Positions 54,134 through 64,000 of a stretch of DNA of 64,000 nucleotides are shown here, piece after piece (within the stretch, counting starts at the first letter, position 1; every line of letters starts with the position of its first letter). Location: contig JAVHKY010000055.1 of assembly GCA_035079385.1 (NCBI GenBank), forward strand, positions 1,674,001-1,738,000, read 5' to 3'. The notes below the pieces were generated by a model. It saw nothing but the letters and a program-made list of their open reading frames with translations, did no database searches and had not been told where the DNA came from. The translations under genes were made by a program, and so were the position numbers. Origin of the DNA: Aspidiotus rigidus (taxonomy: Eukaryota > Arthropoda > Insecta > Hemiptera > Diaspididae).

Positions 54134-56915
54134 ATAATTCTAGTATCGATCTATTTCTAAGCAGCTTATTTTATTGATGATATTTAGCCCATAGATAATG
54201 TATCTGTACAGGAGTAGCCCTAGTACAAGTAACAATTTCTATTACGTGACCTGTCACAAGAAAACCCTCCTGAGCGTCCCAAAAAACGACCAAAGAAAAG
54301 AGAATGTTTCAATTTATTAAAACTACTTCAAGTCATGTAGGCCTATTTGTCTTCCTTGGACTCTTGTAAAGGTTTTCTTGTCACCGATTGTTGTGAACTA
54401 TTGCAAGGAAACATCTTCAAAAGACCAAGAAACATGCCAATTGATATTTTCCACTTGAGGTGATTTTAATAAATTGAAAAATAAACTTTCTCTTGATCAC
54501 TTTTTTGGACATTCGGGGGAGTTTTCTGATGACAGATCACAAATAAGTATTTGGTAACACACATCTGTTCCCCAAAAGATCAATGTAAGTTACCAGCAGA
54601 ACTCATTGGTAGTACTTAGCAGCGAACTCTTTGCGATCGTGACCGCACACTTGCCAGGAGTTCCGCTGCTAAGTTCTGATGAGGTATAATCCCGGTCTCT
54701 CGCGTGACATACGCGATTTTTCTCTGCTTCAGTTTGTAACATCATTTGTACTTGCAAAATAGTGTTATTATCGACTCTTTCCATGACGTTGCATGACTGA
54801 ATATTTTCCACAATTTCTTGAAATGAAACACCATGATCATTGACTATAGGTGAGGTGGAATCAAGAAATAAGGTTAACGACCAAAATGAAAAATTGCATA
54901 ACAGAAAGTTGAAAATCCCGACAGGCATTCCACAGCATACAGACCGCGTCAAGCATTTTTGTTTATACACTGAAGGGGGTTTCTTACGTGCCCTATAATC
55001 AGGACCATCTTGGGAAGAACGTGTAATTATGCATACAAATTTGTCATGAACGGAAAAATGAATTTTTAGTCCTTCACCCTATTTCCTTACTCCACCTCAC
55101 TACATTTACACTTTGTAAGCATACGTACAAACCTATTGTTAAGATGCTGTCGCTTTTAGATAGTTTGCGCCAAAAAAAACAGATAGCGATCCCTCAGTTT
55201 GGAAAAATTTTACCACATAATAATACCATTGACTATATACGAGTACGTCCTAGTACTAGTACGAGTACTTCGTACACAGCGCTTAACGTGAGACATCTGT
55301 TTACATTTTGTTGGATACGTGGAATGTTCGTTCTCGTTGTACTTTAGTACTAGAGTTCAAGCATTCATTCATTCAATATATTATACACTTCGCTTACAAA
55401 GTGTATACCTACTGTATAGTCAATGGCTCTAGTGCTCTAGTTGTACCTGAATTTATACATTTACCCTACGCTTGGCTCGTGTTCCTAATGCACACCAGAA
55501 GAACCTTTTTTTTTCTTCTTCTTTTTCTTCGTCGTCCTCCCTGCGGTGTATCTTTCAATTCTCTACCATTAACTGCATACACTTTGTTTACCCTTTTACC
55601 TTTTCTTTGAGTATACAACTTATTCACAAAGGATTGTGTATGTGGCTTGAAATAAATGTAGGTATTAAAACATGCGTGAATCATAGTAACTTGGACACTT
55701 TCTTGCATTTTCAATGCAAACTGAAATTATTATTTTCTCTTCGATCCTGGAGCTTGGAACCCGCTATTGGTTTTGTTGGGATACATAGATACGTGTCCGA
55801 TACAATTCTCAAAATTACCGACCTTGACCTTATGCAAATTTTTGTAGGTACCTGGGTATTAATATTTTAGCAGCTAGAGCTCTAACCTAGTTTGGGAATT
55901 GGAGAAAAAAATTTAGAGGATAGTTGTGAATAGCCGATGTAATACCGGCTCATCTTATTCACTTCTTCTGCAAAATGAATATTCTACCCACGGTGATGCT
56001 ACCAATACCTATACACGATCATATAAAATTAAATCAAAATACATACCCCACAAACTCAAAAATTATTGACTGGGAGCTCACTGCAAATTTTTCAATTGGA
56101 GGGATCGAAAATCACCAGAGAAATGACGTCCTTGAAGTCTGGCAGAGCTGATTGGTTGGAGACAAAAATTCCGTTAGCCGCGTATTGTTAGTTATTCAAA
56201 CTATATCAAAACTCATTATTCTAAGCCATATCACGTTTAAAGACCAATTGAGTTTTTGAGGTGGTCCTGACTAACCCAGACCCCTCATTCCTCCGTTAGC
56301 ATTTGTCCCGATACCTGTTGTACCATTTTACTTCAACGGCCAGACGACATCCACCTCATAACTTTGAGCGTTGTTCAGCCACAGAAACTAATTCCTTTAA
56401 ACCTTATGTTCTGTGTCTTTAAAAGTTTTTGAATTTGGGAATTGCGCGTAAAATCTGATAAACGTTTCCCTACATATCACAAGAATCAGAAAAAAAAAAA
56501 AAAAATTCAGCTCCACCCATTCCGTTTTGGCAGGGACCCTTTGTGCCAAAAGTGACACATAGGACGTTAGGGTCGTTTAGTGTAAAGCATAAAATGTCAC
56601 GTTTTCACATGCGGAGAAGTAGTTTTTGCTCATGTTATAGCACCAAAGAAGATTTTCATGAGAGTTACAGGAGTTCCATACATTAGAATGCCCGACATTA
56701 TAGTTTTTCCAAGGTATTGTATTCTTTAATTTTAGTGTCATTTGAACAGAAGTGCTCTTTCGTTACAAACGGATATTTTTGGATCTTCATTAACGGGTGG
56801 CGCGATTGACTGGCCCAAGGAGAAGAAATTAGGTAATCTCTGAAAGACCCACCACCAATCACCTTTCACCTCCTCATTAAACGGTCTACTTCAGCACATG
56901 TACTGTTGAACCGAA
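54134..56915. other. About 2.8 kb without identified gene
   Basis: Contains a minus-strand ORF at 54970-54590 whose second half has fairly protein-like composition, and overlapping ORFs on both strands at 55300-55870 over low-complexity T/C-rich sequence. None has recognisable motifs or clear splice support. Confidence 0.4.
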
Positions 56916-59900
56916 AAATATAACCAATATTATCACTCGGCGATTATTAGTTTTTCACAATTCTTGATTTAATATAGGGTAGAAGACCAGGATAGATAAG
57001 CGAGAAAAACTAATAGTCGAATCATATTTACTGTTCTAAGCAGAAGTAATGTCATAAAGTGATCGATGACACGTACCTGTAAAATGAAAATAAAAGTTTA
57101 AGATTTGAAAAAAGGAAAAGGGGAGAGTTAAGAGGTGAAAATTGAGTAGTGCTGAGTAAATCCCATTAAATATGTGTTATGGTCACATCCTTGGTTAATT
57201 CGTTCAATCGCAACCTCCATAACTCATATACCAAATAACCACCCTTAAAGTTATTACACCGCTGAGGAGAAGTTGAGGTAAGTTTGAGTGGCTCCTGAGT
57301 AATACTCAGATCCCACTCAAACTCGGTATCAATATTTAGGATGGTATAAACAACATTTTGTGCGAATTGCAATTTAATCCGACAATTAGAAAAAAAATTG
57401 AGAAATTTTTCACCGGATTATTATTTTTTCACATTTCTTGATTTAATACAGAATAGAAGTTTGTACATATCAGGACAGATGAGCGAAAGAAAAGTTGATT
57501 TTGTAGATTTATCAGTTGTTGTAAGGAGATGACATATCGTGAAGGGGTTGTTGACACGTTCCTGTAGAATGAAACTAAATGTTTGAGCTTTGAAAAAAGG
57601 AAAAGGGGAGAGTTAAGAGGTGAAAATTGAGTAGTGCTGAGTAAATCCCATTAAATATGTGTTATGGTCACATCCTTGGTTAATTCGTTCAATCGCAACC
57701 TCCATAACTCATATACCAAAAAACCACCCTCAAAGTTATTACACCGCGGAGGAGAAGTTGAGGTAAGTTTGAGTGGCTCCTGAGTAATACTCAGATCCCA
57801 CTCAAACTCGGTATCAATATTTAGGATGGTATAAACGACATTTTGTGCGAATTGCAATTTAATCCGACAATTAGAAAAAAAATTGAGAAATTTTTCACCG
57901 GATTATTATTTTTTCACATTTTTTCTTGATTTAATACAGAATAGAAGTTTGTACATATCAGGACAGATGAGCGAAAGAAAAGTTGATTTTGTAGATTTAT
58001 CAGTTGTTGTAAGGAGATGACATATCGTGAAGGGGTTGTTGACACGTTCCTGTAGAATGAAACTAAATGTTTGAGCTTTGAAAAAAGGAAAAGGGGAGAG
58101 TTAAGAGGTGAAAATTGAGTAGAGTGCATATAAGCTGAGTAAATCCCATTAAATATGTGTTATGGTCACATCCTTGGTTAATTCGTTCAATCGCAACCTC
58201 CATAACTCATATACCAAATAACCACCCTTAAAGTTATTACACTGCTGAGGAGAAGTTGAGGTAAGTTTGAGTGGCTCCTGAGTAATACTCAGATCCCACT
58301 CAAACTCGGTATCAATATTTAGGATGGTATAAACAACATTTTGTGCGAATTGCAATTTAATCCGACAATTAGAAAAAAAATTGAGAAATTTTTCACAGGA
58401 TTATTCTTTTTTCACATTTCTTGATTTAAACCAGAATAGAAATTTGTACATAACACAACAGATGAGCGAAGGAAAAGTTGATTTTGTAGATTTATCATTT
58501 GTTGTAAGGAGATGACATATCGTGAAGGGGTTGTTGACACGTTCCTGTAGAATGAAACTAAATGTTTGAGCTTTGAAAAAAGGAAAGGGGGAGAGTTAAG
58601 AGGTGAAAATTGAGTAGAGTGCATATAAGCTGAGTAAATCCCATTAAATATGTGTAATGGTCACATCCTTGGTTAATTCGTTCAATCGAAACCTCCATAA
58701 CTCATATACCAAATAACCACCCTTAAAGTTATTACACCGCTGAGGAGAAGTTGAGGTAAGTTTGAGTGGCTCCTGAGTAATACTCAGATCCCACTCAAAC
58801 TCGGTATCAATATTTAGGATGGTATAAACAACATTGTGTGCGAATTGCAATTTAATCGGACAATTAGAAAAAAAAATGAGAAATTTTTCACCGGATTATT
58901 ATTTTTTCACATTTTTTCTTGATTTAATACAGAATAGAAGTTTGTACATATCAGGACAGATGAGCGAAAGAAAAGTTGATTTTGTAGATTTATCATTTGT
59001 TGTAAGGAGATGACATATCGTGAAGGGGTTGTTGACACGTTCCTGTAGAATGAAACTAAATGTTTGAGCTTTGAAAAAAGGAAAAGGGGAGAGTTAAGAG
59101 GTGAAAATTGAGTAGTGCTGAGTAAATCCCATTAAATATGTGTTATGGTCACATCCTTGGTTAATTCGTTCAATCGCAACCTCCATAACTCATATACCAA
59201 AAAACCACCCTTAAAGTTATTACACCGCGGAGGAGAAGTTGAGGTAAGTTTGAGTGGCTCCTGAGTAATACTCAGATCCCACTCAAACTCGGTATCAATA
59301 TTTAGGATGGTATAAACAACATGGTGTGCGAATTGCAATTTAATCGGACAATTAGAAAAAAAAATGAGAAATTTTTCACCGGATTATTATTTTTTCACAT
59401 TTCTTGATTTAATACAGAATAGAAGTTTGTACATATCAGGACAGATGAGCGAAAGAAAAGTTGATTTTGTAGATTTATCAATTGTTGTAAGAAGATGACA
59501 TATCGTGAAGGGGTTGTTGACACGTTCCTGTAGAATGAAACTAAATGTTTGAGCTTTGAAAGAAGGAAAAGGGGAGAGTTAAGAGGTGAAAATTGAGTAG
59601 AGTACATATAAGCTGAGTAAATCCCATTAAATATGTGTTATGGTCACATCCTTGGTTAATTCGTTCAATCGCAACCTCCATAACTCATATACCAAACAAC
59701 CACCCTTAAAGTTATTACACCGCTGAGGAGAAGTTGAGGTAAGTTTGAGTGGCTCCTGAGTAATACTCAGATCCCACTCAAACTCGGTATCAATATTTAG
59801 GATGGTATAAACAACATTGTGTGCGAATTGCAATTTAATCCGACAATTAGAAAAAAAAATGAGAAATTTTTCACCGGATTATTATTTTTTCACATTTTTT

Positions 59901-62900
59901 CTTGATTTAATACAGAATAGAAGTTTGTACATATCAGGACAGATGAGCGAAAGAAAAGTTGATTTTGTAGATTTATCAGTTGTTGTAAGAAGATGACATA
60001 TCGTGAAGGGGTTGTTGACACGTTCCTGTAGAATGAAACTAAATGTTTGAGCTTTGAAAAAAGGAAAAGGGGAGAGTTAAGAGGTGAAAATTGAGTAGAG
60101 TGCATATAAGCTGAGTAAATCCCATTAAATATGTGTTATGGTCACATCCTTGGTTAATTCGTTCAATCGCAACCTCCATAACTCATATACCAAATAACCA
60201 CCCTTCAAGTTATTACACTGCTGAGGAGAAGTTGAGGTAAGTTTGAGTGGCTCCTGAGTAATACTCAGATCCCACTCAAACTCGGTATCAATATTTAGGA
60301 TGGTATAAACAACATTGTGTGCGAATTGCAATTTAATCCGACAATTAGAAAAAAAAATGAGAAATTTTTCACCGGATTATTATTTTTTCACATTTCTTGA
60401 TTTAATACAGAATAGAAGTTTGTACATATCAGGACAGATGAGCGAAAGAAAAGTTGATATTGTAGATTTATCAATTGTTGTAAGAAGATGTTATATCGTG
60501 AAGGGGTTGTTGACACGTTCCTGTAGAATGAAACTAAATGTTTGAGCTTTGAAAGAAGGAAAAGGGGAGAGTTAAGAGGTGAAAATTGAGTAGAGTACAT
60601 ATAAGCTGAGTAAATCCCATTAAATATGTGTTATGGTCACATCCTTGGTTAATTCGTTCAATCGCAACCTCCATAACTCATATACCAAATAACCACCCTT
60701 AAAGTTATTACACCGCTGAGGAGAAGTTGAGGTAAGTTTGAGTGGCTCCTGAGTAATACTCAGATCCCACTCAAACTCGGTATCAATATTTAGGATGGTA
60801 TAAACAACATTTTGTGGGAATTGCAATTTAATCCGACAATTAGAAAAAAAATTGAGAAATTTTTCACCGGATTATTATTTTTTCACATTTCTTGATTTAA
60901 TACAGAATAGAAGTTTGTACATATCAGGACAGATGAGCGAAAGAAAAGTTGATTTTGTAGATTTATCATTTGTTGTAAGGAGATGACATATCGTGAAGGG
61001 GTTGTTGACACGTTCCTGTAGAATGAAACTAAATGTTTGAGCTTTGAAAAAAGGAAAAGGGGAGAGTTAAGAGGTGAAAATTGAGTAGTGCTGAGTAAAT
61101 CCCATTAAATATGTGTTATGGTCACATCCTTGGTTAATTCGTTCAATCGCAACCTCCATAACTCATATACCAAAAAACCACCCTTAAAGTTATTACACCG
61201 CGGAGGAGAAGTTGAGGTAAGTTTGAGTGGCTCCTGAGTAATACTCAGATCCCACTCAAACTCGGTATCAATATTTAGGATGGTATAAACGACATTTTGT
61301 GCGAATTGCAATTTAATCCGACAATTAGAAAAAAAATTGAGAAATTTTTCACCGGATTATTATTTTTTCACATTTTTTCTTGATTTAATACAGAATAGAA
61401 GTTTGTACATATCAGGACAGATGAGCGAAAGAAAAGTTGATTTTGTAGATTTATCAGTTGTTGTAAGGAGATGACATATCGTGAAGGGGTTGTTGACACG
61501 TTCCTGTAGAATGAAACTAAATGTTTGAGCTTTGAAAAAAGGAAAAGGGGAGAGTTAAGAGGTGAAAATTGAGTAGAGTGCATATAAGCTGAGTAAATCC
61601 CATTAAATATGTGTAATGGTCACATCCTTGGTTAATTCGTTCAATCGAAACCTCCATAACTCATATACCAAATAACCACCCTTAAAGTTATTACACCGCT
61701 GAGGAGAAGTTGAGGTAAGTTTGAGTGGCTCCTGAGTAATACTCAGATCCCACTCAAACTCGGTATCAATATTTAGGATGGTATAAACGACATTTTGTGC
61801 GAATTACAATTTAATCCGACAATTAGAAAAAAAATTGAGAAATTTTTCACCGGATTATTATTTTTTCACATTTTTTCTTGATTTAATACAGAATAGAAGT
61901 TTGTACATATCAGGACAGATGAGCGAAAGAAAAGTTGATTTTGTAGATTTATCATTTGTTGTAAGGAGATGACATATCGTGAAGGGGTTGTTGACACGTT
62001 CCTGTAGAATGAAACTAAATGTTTGAGCTTTGAAAAAAGGAAAAGGGGAGAGTTAAGAGGTGAAAATTGAGTAGTGCTGAGTAAATCCCATTAAATATGT
62101 GTTATGGTCACATCCTTGGTTAATTCGTTCAATCGCAACCTCCATAACTCATATACCAAAAAACCACCCTTAAAGTTGTTATTACACCGCGGAGGAGAAG
62201 TTGAGGTAAGTTTGAGTGGCTCCTGAGTAATACTCAGATCCCACTCAAACTCGGTATCAATATTTAGGATGGTATAAACGACATTTTGTGCGAATTGCAA
62301 TTTAATCCGACAATTAGAAAAAAAATTGAGAAATTTTTCACCGGATTATTATTTTTTCACATTTTTTCTTGATTTAATACAGAATAGAAGTTTGTACATA
62401 TCAGGACAGATGAGCGAAAGAAAAGTTGATTTTGTAGATTTATCAGTTGTTGTAAGGAGATGACATATCGTGAAGGGGTTGTTGACACGTTCCTGTAGAA
62501 TGAAACTAAATGTTTGAGCTTTGAAAAAAGGAAAGGGGGAGAGTTAAGAGGTGAAAATTGAGTAGAGTGCATATAAGCTGAGTAAATCCCATTAAATATG
62601 TGTAATGGTCACATCCTTGGTTAATTCGTTCAATCGCAACCTCCATAACTCATATACCAAATAACCACCCTTAAAGTTATTACACCGCTGAGGAGAAGTT
62701 GAGGTAAGTTTGAGTGGCTCCTGAGTAATACTCAGATCCCACTCAAACTCGGTATCAATATTTAGGATGGTATAAACAACATTTTGTGCGAATTGCAATT
62801 TAATCCGACAATTAGAAAAAAAATTGAGAAATTTTTCACCGGATTATTATTTTTTCACATTTCTTGATTTAATACAGAATAGAAGTTTGTACATATCAGG

Positions 62901-64000
62901 ACAGATGAGCGAAAGAAAAGTTGATTTTGTAGATTTATCAATTGTTGTAAGGAGATGACATATCGTGAAGGGGTTGTTGACACGTTCCTGTAGAATGAAA
63001 CTAAATGTTTGAGCCTTGGGAAAGAAAACGGGAGAGTTAAGAGGTGGAAATTGAGTAGTGCTGAGTAAATCCCATTAAATATGTGTTATGGTCACATCCT
63101 TGGTTAATTCGTTCAATCGCAACCTCCATAACTCATATACCAAATAACCACCCTTAAAGTTATTACACCGCTGAGGAGAAGTTGAGGTAAGTTTGAGTGG
63201 CTCCTGAGTAATACTCAGATCCCACTCAAACTCGGTATCAATATTTAGGATGGTATAAACAACATTTTGTGCGAATTGCAATTTAATCCGACAATTAGAA
63301 AAAAAATTGAGAAATTTTTCACCGGATTATTATTTTTTCACATTTCTTGATTTAATACAGAATAGAAGTTTGTACATATCAGGACAGATGAGCGAAAGAA
63401 CAGTTGATTTTGTAGATTTATCAATTGTTGTAAGGAGATGACATATCGTGAAGGGGTTGTTGACACGTTCCTGTAGAATGAAACTAAATGTTTGAGCTTT
63501 GAAAAAAGGAAAAGGGGAGAGTTAAGAGGTGAAAATTGAGTAGTGCTGAGTAAATCCCATTAAATATGTGTTATGGTCACATCCTTGGTTAATTCGTTCA
63601 ATCGCAACCTCCATAACTCATATACCAAATAACCACCCTTAAAGTTATTACACCGCTGAGGAGAAGTTGAGGTAAGTTTGAGTGGCTCTTGAGTAATACT
63701 CAGATCCCACTCAAACTCGGTATCAATATTTAGGATGGTATAAACAACATTTTGTGCGAATTGCAATTTAATCCGACAATTAGAAAAAAAATTGAGAAAT
63801 TTTTCACCGGATTATTATTTTTTCACATTTCTTGATTTAATACAGAATAGAAGTTTGTACATATCAGGACAGATGAGCGAAAGAAAAGTTGATTTTGTAG
63901 ATTTATCATTTGTTGTAAGGAGATGACATATCGTGAAGGGGTTGTTGACACGTTCCTGTAGAATGAAACTAAATGTTTGAGCTTTGAAAAAAGGAAAAGG
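56916..64000. repeat. Satellite array, units of 483-501 bp, 14 copies, continues past window
   Basis: Anchor TATGGTCACATCC (or TAATGGTCAC) recurs near 57178, 57663, 58161, 58656, 59144, 59639, 60137, 60632, 61117, 61615, 62103, 62604, 63087 and 63572. Length variation comes from two indels: GTGCTGAG versus GAGTGCATATAAGCTGAG, and CACATTTCTTG versus CACATTTTTTCTTG. A CAAAAAACCACCCT variant marks four units (57651, 59132, 61105 and 62091). Units are nearly identical. The leading half-unit 56916-57165 is more diverged. Minus-strand ORFs of 68 and 70-71 codons recur in each unit simply because the units do. No transposase or promoter is recognised. Confidence 0.95.

Noticed and set aside
54590..54970. 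126-codon minus-strand ORF with protein-like second half
   Set aside because: No recognisable domain, doubtful first half and no clear splice partner. Not enough to call a gene.
55300..55870. Overlapping ORFs of 82-132 codons on both strands
   Set aside because: They cross a T/C-rich low-complexity stretch and show no domain or splice support.
57166..63766. Series of 68-71 codon ORFs as a tandem gene family
   Set aside because: They repeat only because the satellite unit repeats. No start context, splice signal or known motif; kept only as a low-interest finding.

Overview
This is a window of AT-rich eukaryotic nuclear DNA, most likely from an insect. Evidence is spliced genes with GT..AG introns, animal-type transposons (Copia, Jockey-like, R1-like, Penelope, Mutator-like, Crypton-type recombinase), many short inverted-repeat elements and a tandem satellite. 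Frequent short words such as TACCTACC and TAGGCCTA would fit a hemipteran (aphid, mealybug, psyllid or relative), but the species cannot be fixed from sequence alone. I saw no bacterial operon, CRISPR array, rRNA or tRNA gene.

Layout. 1-1.8 kb: diverged duplicated AT-rich blocks. 2.2-5.3 kb (+): a six-exon gene model whose N-terminus is a mitochondrial-type leader plus the first nucleotide-binding segment of mitochondrial Hsp70, joined to an unrelated and unrecognised C-terminal domain. 6.1-8.5 kb: a 380-bp palindromic element, word-repeat clusters and a tandem array. That array was split by a complete Copia-class LTR retrotransposon (8512-15927, minus strand) with matching 240-bp LTRs, a 5-bp target duplication and a gag-pol frame interrupted by one in-frame TGA. 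16.3-19.2 kb: a hairpin, a GATTCGAATC-word cluster, four 36-46 bp palindromes and a word-repeat element built of TTCACAGAAAA-like units. 22.1-23.2 kb: an element with long inverted ends, carrying a small Cys-containing ORF.

23.95-30.4 kb (+): a six-exon gene for a 325-aa protein with two C-terminal zinc fingers. Its 3.7-kb third intron holds R1-like and Jockey-like retrotransposon remnants and a short inverted-repeat element. 31.1-31.9 kb: a lone 1.5-unit relative of the large satellite found at the right end. 33.9-35.0 kb: a Penelope-like remnant with a GIY-YIG motif. 36.0-36.3 kb: six 45-bp repeats. 36.5-38.4 kb: a frameshifted Mutator-like transposase. 38.7-40.0 kb: a 5'-truncated non-LTR retrotransposon ending in a TAAA tail. 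44.6-46.8 kb (+): a three-exon tyrosine recombinase of the Crypton type with all visible catalytic residues intact. 48.0-48.7 kb: a triplicated segment. 50.4-50.9 kb: a Ty3/Gypsy integrase remnant. 51.5-52.4 kb: a terminal-inverted-repeat element. 52.6-53.9 kb: the 5' half of a Jockey-like element. 56.9 kb to the window end: a satellite of about 490-bp units, 14 copies seen, running off the edge.

Only three loci look like potentially functional spliced genes: the Hsp70-N chimera, the zinc-finger gene and the tyrosine recombinase. Nothing in the sequence ties them into one pathway. The rest is transposon-dominated, repeat-rich sequence. Gene models were made by eye from reading frame and splice-site continuity and have no transcript support.
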